Of a stretch of DNA of 64,000 bases, positions 9,474 to 19,456 are shown piece after piece. The first letter of the stretch is position 1; each line of letters begins with the position of its first letter. Location: NCBI RefSeq assembly GCF_003315175.1, contig NZ_QNRQ01000007.1, positions 166,867 through 230,866 of the forward strand, given 5' to 3'. The DNA comes from Eoetvoesiella caeni (lineage in GTDB: Bacteria; Pseudomonadota; Gammaproteobacteria; Burkholderiales; Burkholderiaceae_B). The position numbers were made by a program, and so were the translations under genes. The notes below the pieces were generated by a model. The model saw only the letters and a program-made list of their open reading frames with translations, was not told the origin of the DNA and searched no databases.

Positions 9474-10403
9474 TCAGTTTCTTGCTTGATCCAGGTCCTT
9501 GCACAATTGTTCCGCGGCGTCGATCAGGCGGGGGCCGGGGCGAAAGAGCTGGTCCGGGTCCAGGGCGTAGATGCGGTGCTTCAGTGCGGCGCCCAATTGC
9601 AGCCGAGTCCATGCCTGGACGCGTTGCTCAAAGCCGGTTTCAGTGGATTCGGCAGTGACGATGGCGTCGGGCTGCCTCAGCATCAGGGTTTCGGCGCTGA
9701 CTTGTGGCGCGGCGATGGCGGAATCGGCGAAAAGATTGACGCCGCCGCAGGTTTCGAGGACATCGTTAAGCAAGGGGTCGCGGCCGATGGTGTAAAGCGG
9801 TGCGGCACCTACTTCAATAAAGACGGTGACGGGGCGCTTGCCGGCATAGCGCCGCCGCAGCGTGTCTATGCGCTGAGCCAGTGCCGCGGCGGCTGGCTCG
9901 GCACTGGCTTCGGTGCCGAATATCCGCCCCAGCCTCAGGACTTGTGCGGGGATGTCTTGCAAGGTTTGCGGCGCGGAATAGATCAGCGGGATATGCAGCT
10001 TGGCCAGGCTGGGGGCCAGCGTCCGGGCAGCCCCGGAAGCTTGCCAGGCGGCGACCAGGTCCGGATTCAGGGTCAGGGCTTTTTCGACATTGATATTGAG
10101 GCCGTCGCCGATTTTCGGAATGCCCGCGGCCGCGGCGGGATAGTCGCTGCTGATGACCGTGGCGACAATATGCTGGCCCGCGCCGGCGGCAAAGATCAGT
10201 TCGGTAATGTGCGGCGCCAGCGATATGGCGCGTGTTGCGTGCCGCGGTTCCGGTTTTTCTGCGGACGTTGCCACAGATGGAGCGGCAGGCAATGGAGTGG
10301 TCGCGGCCCAGGCTTGGCCGGCATCCGATCCCGCCAGCGCTGCTACGCAGGCTATGGCCAGCGGGCGCGCGATACGAAGAAGAATACGTGTGCAGGTCTG
10401 CAT
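9474..10403 (-). CDS. btuF: periplasmic cobalamin-binding protein, BtuF-like
   Basis: 309 residues with an N-terminal signal peptide (cleavage near AWAA, about 34). The fold signature is that of helical-backbone class III binding proteins: ISLAPHITELIFAAGAG, VISSDYP, KIGDG, then LNPDLVAAW, and the late DQLFRPGPRL. BtuF captures vitamin B12 in the periplasm for the BtuCD ABC importer. It is downstream of btuB and the riboswitch, which supports cobalamin over heme or siderophore as ligand. No btuC or btuD follows in this window. Confidence 0.82.
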   Translation of the reverse strand: MQTCTRILLRIARPLAIACVAALAGSDAGQAWAATTPLPAAPSVATSAEKPEPRHATRAISLAPHITELIFAAGAGQHIVATVISSDYPAAAAGIPKIGDGLNINVEKALTLNPDLVAAWQASGAARTLAPSLAKLHIPLIYSAPQTLQDIPAQVLRLGRIFGTEASAEPAAAALAQRIDTLRRRYAGKRPVTVFIEVGAAPLYTIGRDPLLNDVLETCGGVNLFADSAIAAPQVSAETLMLRQPDAIVTAESTETGFEQRVQAWTRLQLGAALKHRIYALDPDQLFRPGPRLIDAAEQLCKDLDQARN

Positions 10404-10447
10404 GCTGTCTGTTCCGGGCTGGGTCCGTGGGCTATTGCGTAAAACAA

Positions 10448-10501
10448 AAGGCCGACGAAGCCGGGCCGCAAGTCCGGCTTCGCGAGGCGGCCTTCAACCT
10501 T
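10448..10501 (-). terminator. strong intrinsic terminator between btuB and btuF
   Basis: A long, nearly complete stem (AAGGCCG, CGAAGCCGG on one arm; CCGGCTTCG, CGGCCTT on the other) starts a few bases after the btuB stop. On the minus strand it is followed by TTTTGTTTTA. This should reduce or block read-through into btuF. Confidence 0.7.
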
Positions 10502-12385
10502 CTACATGCGCACGGCCAGGTTCACGAACACGTTCGAACCGGCCGTGTTGTAGCCGTACGGAGCGTTGTAGAGGGCGTTGGAATATTCCTTGTTCAGGAC
10601 ATTGTTCCAGCGCACCTGAACCGCCACGTTCTTGGTGAAATCATAGCTGGCCGTCAGGTTCAGCAGGCCATAACCGCCCAGGCTGTTCTTGTTGGCCCCG
10701 TCGTCATAGCGCTTGCCGACAAACATGTATTCGCCGCCCAGAACCCATTGGTTTATGCGGTGGTCGGCATTAAGCCGGTAGACCTGGCGCGCGCGGCGGG
10801 CAAGCTGGTTGCCGTTGGAGTCGTCCTTGGGGTTGACGAAGTCCGCATTGGCCCGAACGGTTGTGGCGCCAAAGCGCTGTTCGGCGGTCAGCGTCAAGCC
10901 GCGTATGGTCGCTTCGTTGACATTCTCGGGGCGGCCCAGCACGCACCAGCCGCCGGCATAAGACTGGCATACATAGGTGCTGACAAGGTCGCGAATCTTG
11001 TTCTGGTACACCACGGCTGCCAGCTTGGTGGTTTCGGTCTGGTAGCGCAGGCTGGCTTCAACATTCCTGGACTTTTCAGGCTTGAGATCGGGGTTGCCTT
11101 TGTAGTCGTAGTAGGGGGCCGACAACGGGTAGTACAGGTCGGCGAATGTCGGGGCTTTGAATCCCGTATTGCCGGCCACGCCGATGCGCCACTGGTCGCT
11201 GATGTCGAAGTCGTACGCCAGGCCGCCGGTGGTCTGGTTGCCATAGCCGGAAATATTATCGTTGCGCACGCTGGCCTGCACATGGTGGGCGCCGAAATTG
11301 CCGCGGTAAATAAGCCCGGCTGCATTGGTGTTGCGCTGTTCGGTCAAGTAGGGTTGCGAGCCCAGGGTGCGTTCTTCGCGGCGTTCAAGCACAAGCGAGA
11401 CTTGCTGGCCCGAGCTTAGCTTGAGGTTGTTCTGCCATGTGTACATGCGTTGCAGGCTGCCGAAGGTGCTGCTGCTGTCCGGGTCGCGATTGTCGCCGGC
11501 GTCCCGGGTAAAGCCGAAACGCAGGACGCTTTGCCAGAAGTCGGTGATGTCGTCGGTGCTGGTCAGTGAATAGGCTTCCTGGCGCGTGATGGCAAGCGCG
11601 GGCTCCGGCGTTGCGAAGTAGGCGTCCGTGTCGCCCCGGGTATAGCCGTTATAGGCCGTTATGCCCAGATGGTGGCCGGGACGCCATTTATATCCCAGCG
11701 AAGCGGACAAAGTATGTTGCGTATAGCCGTCGTTGTCGGTCCTGCCCGGATACGAGGTAACGCTGTAGCCGCCGCTGTCGGCCAGGCTGGTGGCCAGCGC
11801 ATAGTCCCAGCCGGAACTCGCGCCCGACAAGCCCAGGCTGGACTTGAACGTGTTGTAGCTGCCCAGTCCCAGGTTGGCATAGGCGCTAAGGGGCCGGTCC
11901 GCGCCGGATTTTTTGGTGATGATGTTGATGACGCCGCCGATGGCGTCCGAACCGTAAAGACTGCTTGCCGCGCCCCGCACGATTTCGACGCGGTCGATGT
12001 TGGCCGGGTCGATGGCGTTCCAGTTGACGCTGCCGGTTGTCGAGCCGTTTATCCGTAGTCCATCCACCAGTACCAAGGTCTGGTTGGCGTTGGTGCCGCG
12101 CAGGAACACGCCGGTTGCGGTTTGCGGGCCGCCGCTGTTGTACATCTCGATGCCGTGGTGGCGCGACAGCACTTCGGCCAGGCTGCTTTGGCCGGCTTGT
12201 TCCAGCTCTTTGCTGTCGATTACCGTTACGTCGCCCAGCGTTTCTTTTTCCAGTTGCGCAATGCGGCTGGGAGTGACGACGACATGCTCAAGCTGGGGAA
12301 TTTGCGAGGCGGTTTGGGCCAGGGAGGCCAGGGGCAGGGCACAGGCTGCGGCGGCCAGCGCGCGCAGGGTGGGTTTCGGATTCAT
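10502..12385 (-). CDS. btuB: TonB-dependent vitamin B12 outer membrane receptor
   Basis: 627 residues from ATG 12385, with a signal peptide ending near SLAQ (about 23) and a TonB-box-like EHVVVTPSR. The plug domain carries the typical LVDGLRINGS and VEIVRGAASSLYGSDAIGGVINI motifs; the rest is a beta-barrel ending in an aromatic-alternating strand (NVFVNLAVRM). It takes up cobalamin across the outer membrane with TonB energy. The B12 riboswitch upstream makes the substrate assignment strong. btuF follows after a terminator, and metH is divergent. Confidence 0.9.
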   Translation of the reverse strand: MNPKPTLRALAAAACALPLASLAQTASQIPQLEHVVVTPSRIAQLEKETLGDVTVIDSKELEQAGQSSLAEVLSRHHGIEMYNSGGPQTATGVFLRGTNANQTLVLVDGLRINGSTTGSVNWNAIDPANIDRVEIVRGAASSLYGSDAIGGVINIITKKSGADRPLSAYANLGLGSYNTFKSSLGLSGASSGWDYALATSLADSGGYSVTSYPGRTDNDGYTQHTLSASLGYKWRPGHHLGITAYNGYTRGDTDAYFATPEPALAITRQEAYSLTSTDDITDFWQSVLRFGFTRDAGDNRDPDSSSTFGSLQRMYTWQNNLKLSSGQQVSLVLERREERTLGSQPYLTEQRNTNAAGLIYRGNFGAHHVQASVRNDNISGYGNQTTGGLAYDFDISDQWRIGVAGNTGFKAPTFADLYYPLSAPYYDYKGNPDLKPEKSRNVEASLRYQTETTKLAAVVYQNKIRDLVSTYVCQSYAGGWCVLGRPENVNEATIRGLTLTAEQRFGATTVRANADFVNPKDDSNGNQLARRARQVYRLNADHRINQWVLGGEYMFVGKRYDDGANKNSLGGYGLLNLTASYDFTKNVAVQVRWNNVLNKEYSNALYNAPYGYNTAGSNVFVNLAVRM

Positions 12386-12479
12386 TGTCAGACCTGAAGA
12401 TAGCAGGCGTCCCCGCATGCTATTGATGGGTAAATCGCTGCGCGCCGGTTTTGCTTTTCAGGGCTGCGCAACGAGCCGT

Positions 12480-12660
12480 GTGATGGGGGCCGGTGTCGGG
12501 CTGGCATGCGAGGCATGCTGACCGTTGCGGGGGCAGCACAGCTACGTGCGCGGGGCGTCGAAGACGCAATGCACGTTCTGTTTCCCGTTTAACTTTCGCA
12601 GGGCGGGGCGCTGTTGTTTGCAACAGCGCGGCGGACAATCCGCTCCGAAAGCACCTCAAT
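12480..12660 (-). promoter_or_regulatory. cobalamin riboswitch controlling btuB
   Basis: Reading the minus strand, conserved elements of the cobalamin aptamer occur in order: GTTAAACGGGAAACAG, then CTGCCCCCGCAACGGT, then a B12-box-like AGCCCGACACCGGCC, with GC-rich stem arms between. It sits 95 bases upstream of btuB. In this class, adenosyl- or methylcobalamin binding lowers expression of the uptake genes. Exact ends are estimates. Confidence 0.88.
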
Positions 12661-13010
12661 CAGACGAAAATTTAACACGGCACAGCCTGTTGCGCTGTTG
12701 CACGCATAGTGTGCATTCTTTAGTTGAGAAATACTCATGTTAATAAAGTCCCTGGCTTGCCGGATGCCGTTGCATGCCCTCGTACAGGCAGTCATGGCGG
12801 GCGATTCCACAGGTTTGGGAATCCGGCGCGCCCGTAGACGGCCCAATGGCGCAGCGCTCGAAAGGTCGTCCGGCCAAAAGGGTTACATGGCGGCCCGCCG
12901 GGCGAAGCCGATACAATAGTCCCTTACTTTCCCGCCTTCACGACAAGTGCCGCCGGCTTGCGCCGCGCCATTTCGCTCCATGGCCCTTCAACTGTCTTCA
13001 GGTAATACGC
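12661..13010. other. divergent btuB-metH regulatory region
   Basis: This stretch holds the promoters for the riboswitch transcript (leftward) and for metH (rightward). A TACAAT hexamer at 12912-12917 lies about 95 bases before metH and is a candidate -10 box; no good -35 partner was found. An open frame runs through it in phase with metH, but its residues look non-coding. No second riboswitch was recognised. Confidence 0.4.
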
Positions 13011-16000
13011 GTGTCCTATCCAGCCTTGCCCTATCCTATATCCGCTTATACCCACGGCGCCGAGTTCGCGCGTTTGCTGGCCAAGCGTATTTTGATACTC
13101 GACGGGGCCATGGGTACCATGATCCAGCAGTACAAGCTGACCGAAGCGGATTTTCGCGGTACGCGTTTCGCCTCTCATTCCAAGGATGTACGCGGCAACA
13201 ACGAATTGCTTTCGCTGGTCCGGCCCGACATCATTGCCGCCATACATCGCCAGTATCTCGAGGCCGGCGCCGACGTCATTGAAACCAATACATTTGGGGC
13301 AACCACCGTGGCCCAGGGCGATTACGCCCTGGCCGAGATCGCCTACGAACTCAACCTGGAATCGGCCAAGCTGGCGCGCGCCGCCTGCGACGAGTTCAGC
13401 ACGCCCGACCGTCCGCGCTTCGTAGCGGGCGCCTTGGGGCCCCAGCCCAAGACGGCCTCCATTTCGCCCGACGTCAACGACCCCGCCGCACGCAACGTCA
13501 CGTTCGAGCAGCTGCGCGTGGCTTACACCGAACAACTGAACGGCCTGCTGGACGGCGGCATCGACGTGGTCCTTATCGAGACAGTCTTCGACACCCTCAA
13601 TGCCAAGGCGGCCATCTTTGCCGTCGAAAGCGTATTCGAAGAGCGCGGCGTGCGCTTGCCGGTCATGATTTCAGGCACGGTCACCGATGCCTCGGGCCGT
13701 ATTCTGTCGGGCCAGACGGTTGAAGCGTTCTGGAACTCGGTGCGCCATGCGCGGCCCATTACCATAGGCCTGAACTGCGCCCTGGGTGCCGCCTTGATGC
13801 GCCCCTATGTGGCCGAACTGTCCAAGATCTGCGACACCTACGTCTGCGTCTATCCCAATGCCGGCCTGCCCAACCCCATGGCCGAGACCGGCTTCGACGA
13901 GACGCCGGCCGATACGTCCTCCTTGCTTGAAGAGTTCGCCCGTTCGGGCCTGGTGAACATGGCCGGCGGCTGCTGCGGCACGACGCCGGACCATATCCGC
14001 GCCATTGCCGACAAAGTGGCCGCGTTGCCGGTGCGCGAAGTTCCGGTCATTCCGGTCATGACCCGCTTGTCGGGCCTGGAAGCCTTGAACATCGACCAGG
14101 ATTCGCTTTATGTAAACGTGGGCGAACGCACCAACGCAACCGGCAGCAAGATGTTCCTGCGCCTGATCCGCGAAGAAAAATACGAAGAAGCTCTCAGCGT
14201 GGCGCGCCAGCAAGTTGAAAACGGCGCCCAGATCATCGATATCAATATGGACGAAGCCATGCTGGATTCGGCCGCATGCATGCACCGCTTTGTCAATCTG
14301 ATCGGTTCGGAACCCGACATTTCGCGCGTGCCGCTGATGATAGACAGCTCCAAGTGGTCGGTCATTGAAACCGGCCTGCGCTGCGTGCAGGGCAAGGCCA
14401 TTGTCAATTCCATTTCCATGAAAGAAGGCGTCGAGCCCTTTTTGCAGCAGGCGCGCCTGTGCCGCAAGTATGGCGCCGCCGTTGTCGTGATGGCATTCGA
14501 CGAGAAAGGCCAGGCCGACACCCTGCAGCGCCGCAAGGACATCTGTGGGCTGGCCTATAAGCTGCTGGTCGAAGAAGTCGGCTTCCCGCCCGAAGACATT
14601 ATTTTCGACCCCAATGTATTTGCCATTGCCACGGGCATCGAAGAACACAATCATTACGCCGTCGACTTTATCGAAGCCACCAAATGGATTACCGACAACC
14701 TGCCGTATGCGCGGGTGTCGGGCGGCGTCTCGAACGTCAGTTTTTCGTTCCGCGGCAACGAGCCCATGCGCGAAGCCATTCATACGGTCTTCCTGTATTA
14801 CGCCATTCAAAACGGCATGACCATGGGCATCGTCAATGCCGGGCAACTGGGCGTGTATGCCGACATCGACAAAACCTTGCTTGGCCTGGTCGAAGACGTG
14901 GTGCTTGACCGTGCCGAACCGGTGGGCAAGACCGATCCCGCCGACGAGCGCAGTTCCACCGAACGTCTGGTCGAGTTTGCCGACAGCATCAAGAACTCGG
15001 GCGTCAAAAAAGAAGAGAACCTGGCCTGGCGCGATCAGCCGGTCGAAGACCGTCTGTCTCATGCGCTGGTGCATGGCATCACGACATTTATCGTTGAAGA
15101 CACCGAGGAAGTGCGGGCCAAGATCGCGGCGGCCGGCGGGCGGCCCATTCAAGTAATCGAAGGCCCCCTCATGGACGGCATGAACGTGGTCGGCGACTTG
15201 TTCGGCGCCGGCAAGATGTTCCTGCCCCAGGTGGTCAAGTCGGCCCGGGTCATGAAGCAGGCGGTTGCGCACCTGGTGCCCTTCATCGAAGAAGAAAAGC
15301 TGCAAATTGCCGCTGCCGGCGGCGACGTGCGCTCCAAAGGCAAAATGGTCATCGCCACCGTCAAGGGCGACGTGCACGATATCGGCAAGAACATCGTTAC
15401 CGTGGTCATGCAGTGCAATAACTTCGAAGTCATCAATATGGGCGTCATGGTGCCTTGCGCGGAAATCCTGGCCAAGGCCAAAGAGGTCAATGCCGACATC
15501 GTCGGGCTTTCGGGACTGATCACCCCCAGCCTTGAAGAAATGGCTTATGTGGCGTCGGAAATGCAGCGCGACGAGTACTTCCGCAGCCGTAATCTGCCCC
15601 TGATGGTGGGCGGCGCGACCACCAGCCGCGTGCATACTGCCGTCAAGATTGCACCTCATTACGAAGGCCCGGTCATCTATACGCCCGACGCCAGCCGTGC
15701 CGTCGGCGTGGCGACCAATCTGGTTTCCGATAACGTGGAAACCTTTCTGGCTGAAATACGCGAAGAATACGAGGTGGTACGTACCCGCCACGCCAACCGC
15801 AAAGAAACGCCTCTGATGCCGTTGGCCGAAGCGCGCGCCGGCAAGCCGCAGATCGACTGGAGCAGCTATGTGCCGCCGCGCCCCAAGTTCATCGGGCGGC
15901 GCACGTTCGAAAACTACGACTTGAACGAAGTCGTGAAGTATGTGGACTGGACGCCGTTCTTCCAGACCTGGAGCCTGTTCGGCCAATATCCGGCCATCCT

Positions 16001-16784
16001 GGAAGACAAGGTGGTGGGCGAACAAGCCCGCAAAATCCACGTCGAAGGCCAGGCCATGCTCAAGAAGATCATCGAGGGCCGTTGGCTCAAGGCCAGCGGC
16101 GTGGTGGCGTTTTACCCGGCCAATACGGTCAACGACGAAGACATCGAGGTTTATCGCGACGAGACGCGTTCCGAAGTGCTGTTTACCTGGCGCAATGTGC
16201 GCCAGCAAAGCATCAAGCGCGAAGGCGTCGACAACAAATGCCTGGCCGACTACATTGCGCCGAAATCGACGGGCATTCTCGATTACATCGGCATGTTTGC
16301 CGTAACCGGCGGCCTGGGCATGGAAAAGCACGACGAAGCTTTCCTGGCCGACAACGACGACTACTCGAGCATTATGCTCAAGTCCGTGGGCGACCGGCTG
16401 GCCGAAGGCTTTGCCGAATGCCTGCATGCCCGTGTGCGTCGCGATCTGTGGGGCTATGTGCCCGACGAAGCCCTGGGCAACGAAGAACTTATCGCTGAAA
16501 AATACCAGGGCATCCGCCCGGCGCCCGGCTATCCGGCCTGTCCCGAACATACCGTCAAGAAAGATATGTTCAGGGTTCTGGAACCCGAGGAAATCGGCAT
16601 GCAGCTTACCGATTCCTTCGCCATGTATCCGGCCTCCAGCGTATCGGGCTTTTATCTTAGCCACCCGCAGTCGCAGTACTTCAATGTAGGCCAAATCGGC
16701 GCCGACCAGGTCGAGGACTACGTGCGGCGCAGCGGCCGCAGTGAAGAAGACGTGCGCCGCGCCCTGGCCAGCGTCCTGCGCTAA
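13011..16784 (+). CDS. metH: cobalamin-dependent methionine synthase
   Basis: 1257 residues from GTG 13011, chosen because the following residues match the MetH N-terminus; E. coli MetH has 1227. All modules are present: homocysteine domain with zinc ligands in GLNCALGA (about 255) and GGCCGTTP (about 319); pterin/methyl-THF domain ([12 protein letters not shown], about 365); B12 cap and Rossmann domain with the axial histidine in [10 protein letters not shown] (about 785-794); and C-terminal reactivation domain with the SAM motif RPAPGYP (about 1168). It methylates homocysteine using methylcobalamin. It diverges from the B12 uptake genes, matching its cofactor need. Confidence 0.96.
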   Translation: MSYPALPYPISAYTHGAEFARLLAKRILILDGAMGTMIQQYKLTEADFRGTRFASHSKDVRGNNELLSLVRPDIIAAIHRQYLEAGADVIETNTFGATTVAQGDYALAEIAYELNLESAKLARAACDEFSTPDRPRFVAGALGPQPKTASISPDVNDPAARNVTFEQLRVAYTEQLNGLLDGGIDVVLIETVFDTLNAKAAIFAVESVFEERGVRLPVMISGTVTDASGRILSGQTVEAFWNSVRHARPITIGLNCALGAALMRPYVAELSKICDTYVCVYPNAGLPNPMAETGFDETPADTSSLLEEFARSGLVNMAGGCCGTTPDHIRAIADKVAALPVREVPVIPVMTRLSGLEALNIDQDSLYVNVGERTNATGSKMFLRLIREEKYEEALSVARQQVENGAQIIDINMDEAMLDSAACMHRFVNLIGSEPDISRVPLMIDSSKWSVIETGLRCVQGKAIVNSISMKEGVEPFLQQARLCRKYGAAVVVMAFDEKGQADTLQRRKDICGLAYKLLVEEVGFPPEDIIFDPNVFAIATGIEEHNHYAVDFIEATKWITDNLPYARVSGGVSNVSFSFRGNEPMREAIHTVFLYYAIQNGMTMGIVNAGQLGVYADIDKTLLGLVEDVVLDRAEPVGKTDPADERSSTERLVEFADSIKNSGVKKEENLAWRDQPVEDRLSHALVHGITTFIVEDTEEVRAKIAAAGGRPIQVIEGPLMDGMNVVGDLFGAGKMFLPQVVKSARVMKQAVAHLVPFIEEEKLQIAAAGGDVRSKGKMVIATVKGDVHDIGKNIVTVVMQCNNFEVINMGVMVPCAEILAKAKEVNADIVGLSGLITPSLEEMAYVASEMQRDEYFRSRNLPLMVGGATTSRVHTAVKIAPHYEGPVIYTPDASRAVGVATNLVSDNVETFLAEIREEYEVVRTRHANRKETPLMPLAEARAGKPQIDWSSYVPPRPKFIGRRTFENYDLNEVVKYVDWTPFFQTWSLFGQYPAILEDKVVGEQARKIHVEGQAMLKKIIEGRWLKASGVVAFYPANTVNDEDIEVYRDETRSEVLFTWRNVRQQSIKREGVDNKCLADYIAPKSTGILDYIGMFAVTGGLGMEKHDEAFLADNDDYSSIMLKSVGDRLAEGFAECLHARVRRDLWGYVPDEALGNEELIAEKYQGIRPAPGYPACPEHTVKKDMFRVLEPEEIGMQLTDSFAMYPASSVSGFYLSHPQSQYFNVGQIGADQVEDYVRRSGRSEEDVRRALASVLR

Positions 16785-16817
16785 GCCCGAACTTTCAGCG
16801 CCGCCGCGAGAGCCAGC

Positions 16818-17654
16818 ATGGACGAGCCTTCCATCGACACCGGCACCGGAGCATCGGACTCCCAGGCGCGCTCGGTCAGGCGGCGGGCGCTGGGAGAATT
16901 CCTGCGCAGTGTGCGCGCCCGGGTATCGCCCGAAAGCGTGGGCCTGCCCAGCGGTACGCGGCGGCGCACGCCGGGCCTGCGGCGCGAAGAGGTTGCACAG
17001 CTTTGCGGCATAAGCGTTACTTGGTATACCTGGATAGAGCAAGGCCGCGATGTGTCGGTTTCGGCCGGCGTCTGGAGCCGTTTGGCGACTATCCTGCATT
17101 TGTCGCGTGCTGAACGTCATTATCTGTTCGAGCTGGCCGAATGCGCCGACCCGGAGCATGGACGCGAACACGACGAAGCCTTGCCCCAGGGCCTGGCCGC
17201 GTGCGTGCACAGCATTACCGCGCCGGCCTATATTCTTGATCGTTGCTGGAACGTGCTGGCGCGCAACGAACCCCTGCTGCGCTTGTTCGACGGCTGGCCC
17301 GACCGCTCGGCGCAGCCGAATTTGCTGCGCTATATTTTCCAGGATCCCGCCGCCAAGCAATTGGTCGTGGATTGGGAGTCGCGGGCACGGCGCGTGGTGG
17401 CCGAATTCCGGGCCGATGCGGCGCCATACGCCGAAGAGCCCGACCTTCGCCTATTGATCGACGACCTGTCGCAAAGCAGTCCGGTCTTCGCGCATTGGTG
17501 GACGCGCCAGACTGTGGTCGAACGCGAAGGCGGCCGGCGCGAATTCCGGCATCCCGACATGGGCATTGTGCATTATCAGCAGATTACCTTCCGACTGGCC
17601 ATACGTCCCGATTGCAAGCTGGTGATGCTGCTGGACGAGGACAGCCAGGGCTGA
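16818..17654 (+). CDS. XRE-type regulator with MmyB-like ligand domain
   Basis: 278 residues. An N-terminal helix-turn-helix (about 25-85: RRRTPGLRREEVAQLCGISVTWY is the usual signature region, with WYTWIEQGRD) is followed by an MmyB-like sensor domain (about 105-265), including the typical NVLARNEP and ending with GIVHYQQITFRL. MmyB-type regulators often control a neighbouring reductase or transporter and may bind fatty acids. It begins 33 bases after metH and converges with the DHA2 exporter gene. Regulation of that exporter is possible but not shown. Confidence 0.85.
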   Translation: MDEPSIDTGTGASDSQARSVRRRALGEFLRSVRARVSPESVGLPSGTRRRTPGLRREEVAQLCGISVTWYTWIEQGRDVSVSAGVWSRLATILHLSRAERHYLFELAECADPEHGREHDEALPQGLAACVHSITAPAYILDRCWNVLARNEPLLRLFDGWPDRSAQPNLLRYIFQDPAAKQLVVDWESRARRVVAEFRADAAPYAEEPDLRLLIDDLSQSSPVFAHWWTRQTVVEREGGRREFRHPDMGIVHYQQITFRLAIRPDCKLVMLLDEDSQG

Positions 17655-17756
17655 CCCGATTTTCCGGCCGAGCCTGCGCGGCGCCTCGTGCCTGCCGGAT
17701 CACGGCAGGGCCGGGCCGTATCAAGGCCTATCAAGGCCGTTGATTCTGCGATGGCG

Positions 17757-19193
17757 CTATTTTGCCTGCCGGTTGATATGCTCGGCGGTGTTGGCGGGCA
17801 AGCGCGCAAACGAAAAGTACGCCGCCATGGCCAGTGCGCCAATGATTACAAAGGCCCACATGACGTCCACTTGTTCTAGGTGGACGGCACCGCGCCAGGC
17901 CATGCTCAAGTTCAGGATAAGCGCCGCGCAGCCGACGCCCAGGCTGATCCCCAACTGCTGGGCCATGGCGGCAAAGCTGCTGGCGCGGCTCATGTCGGCA
18001 GAGCTCAGGTCGGCATAGGTCAGCGTATTGACGGCGGTGAATTGCAGCGACCGAAAAATGCCGCCAATGAAAAGCACCACGATTATCAGCCAAACCGGCG
18101 TATCTGCCTGGAAAAAGCCGCAAACTATCACGAACGCGCCGGTTAATAGCGCGTTATAGGTCAGAATAGGCTTAAAGCCCAGGCGGCCAATTACGTGGGT
18201 GACGATCAGCTTCATGAACAAGGCGCCCGCCGCGCTGGTAAAAGTAATCATGCCCGCGGCGAACGGCGTCATGCCAAAGCCCACTTGCAGCAAAATTGCC
18301 AGCAAGAAGGGTGTGGCCCCGACGCTGAAGCGGCATAAATTGCCTCCCAGGATGGAGACTGCAAAAGTCTGGGTGCGCAGCAGGGTCAGGTCGATAATCG
18401 GATTGGCCGCGCGCCGGGCATGCCAAACGTAAAGCAAGCCGCAGGCCAGGCCCGTGCCCAGCAGCAGGGCCACGTACTGGCGCGACACATCGCTGCGGCC
18501 CAGGGCTTCGAAGCCCGAGACCAGAGTGGCCAGGGCAATGCCGCTAAGTATGAACCCCGGCCAGTCCAGGCGCGGCCTGCTTGCCGGGATGTCGTCAGGG
18601 ATATAGCGTAGTATCAGCGCGATGCCCAGCGCCCCCACCGGTACATTGATCAGGAATATCCAGTGCCAGGACGCGTAGGTAACCAGAAAGCCGCCCAGAG
18701 GGGGGCCGATAATGGGTCCCAGCAGTGCGGGCATAGACAGGAAGGACATGGCCTGCAGCAGCCGGTCCTTGGGCGTTATGCGCAATAATATGACCCGGCC
18801 GACCGGAACCATCATGGCGCCGGCCATGCCCTGGAATATGCGCGCCACCACCAGTTGGGGCAGGCTTTGCGAAAACGCGCAGGCCACCGAGCTGAGCGCG
18901 AACAGGACAATGGCGGCAATAAATATGCGCCGGGCACCGAAGCGGTCCGCCGCCCAGCCGCTGATCGGCACGAACACTGCCAAGGCCAGCAAATAGCTGG
19001 TGATGGTGACGTTCATTTTGACGGGCGTGGTCTGCAGCGCATCGGCCATGACAGGCAGGGCGGTAGCCACGACGGTTGCGTCCAGCATTTGCATGAAAAG
19101 CGCGCATCCGACAATGAAGGGAATCATCCGGATGGCGGTTTGTTCGCGGGCGGACAGGTGCCGGCTTGGTTTTGAAGTCGAATCGGTTCGCAT
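17757..19193 (-). CDS. MFS transporter, DHA2 (EmrB/QacA) drug exporter family
   Basis: 478 residues with about 14 predicted membrane segments. Motif D1-like LDATVVATALPVM, motif A-like GWAADRFGARRIF, and motif C-like GPIIGPPLGGFLV identify a DHA2 proton-coupled exporter of the inner membrane. Substrates of the family are drugs and other amphiphiles; none can be named here. No membrane-fusion partner is adjacent. It converges with the MmyB-like regulator gene. Confidence 0.87.
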   Translation of the reverse strand: MRTDSTSKPSRHLSAREQTAIRMIPFIVGCALFMQMLDATVVATALPVMADALQTTPVKMNVTITSYLLALAVFVPISGWAADRFGARRIFIAAIVLFALSSVACAFSQSLPQLVVARIFQGMAGAMMVPVGRVILLRITPKDRLLQAMSFLSMPALLGPIIGPPLGGFLVTYASWHWIFLINVPVGALGIALILRYIPDDIPASRPRLDWPGFILSGIALATLVSGFEALGRSDVSRQYVALLLGTGLACGLLYVWHARRAANPIIDLTLLRTQTFAVSILGGNLCRFSVGATPFLLAILLQVGFGMTPFAAGMITFTSAAGALFMKLIVTHVIGRLGFKPILTYNALLTGAFVIVCGFFQADTPVWLIIVVLFIGGIFRSLQFTAVNTLTYADLSSADMSRASSFAAMAQQLGISLGVGCAALILNLSMAWRGAVHLEQVDVMWAFVIIGALAMAAYFSFARLPANTAEHINRQAK

Positions 19194-19257
19194 GCGTAAT
19201 TCTAACTTTGTTAGTCTGAAGTAAACTGGGGCCTCCAGGTAAATTTATTGACGCATC

Positions 19258-19446
19258 ATGGCCAATCATTACGAGTCGGAAATTACCCAATTTCTGAACC
19301 AATACAAGAAACAGCACGCGGGCACCGAACAGCGCCAGCGCGAAGGGCGCGCCCGCTTGTGGGACAAGCAGATCGACCCCGAGCTGCAAGAGGGCTTTCG
19401 CGCCGCGCGCGTTCCGCAGCAGCCTTATGTGTACCAGACCGAATAA
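19258..19446 (+). CDS. DUF3460 family small protein
   Basis: 62 residues, mostly charged, opening MANHYESEITQFLNQYK and containing ARLWDKQIDPELQEGF, which fits the DUF3460 family of beta-proteobacteria. Soluble, no signal peptide. Function is unknown. It ends 10 bases before scpA and is usually found at this place in relatives, so the two are probably co-transcribed. Confidence 0.8.
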   Translation: MANHYESEITQFLNQYKKQHAGTEQRQREGRARLWDKQIDPELQEGFRAARVPQQPYVYQTE

Positions 19447-19456
19447 ATATAGCTAA

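Noticed and set aside
12774..13010. N-terminal extension of metH from an early in-frame start
   Set aside because: The extra ~79 residues have no MetH similarity and cross the control region; GTG 13011 fits the family.
13671..17360. 1229-codon open frame on the minus strand
   Set aside because: It lies opposite metH and the MmyB-like regulator gene and reads as His/Gly/Asp-rich antisense; such long shadows are usual opposite GC-rich genes.
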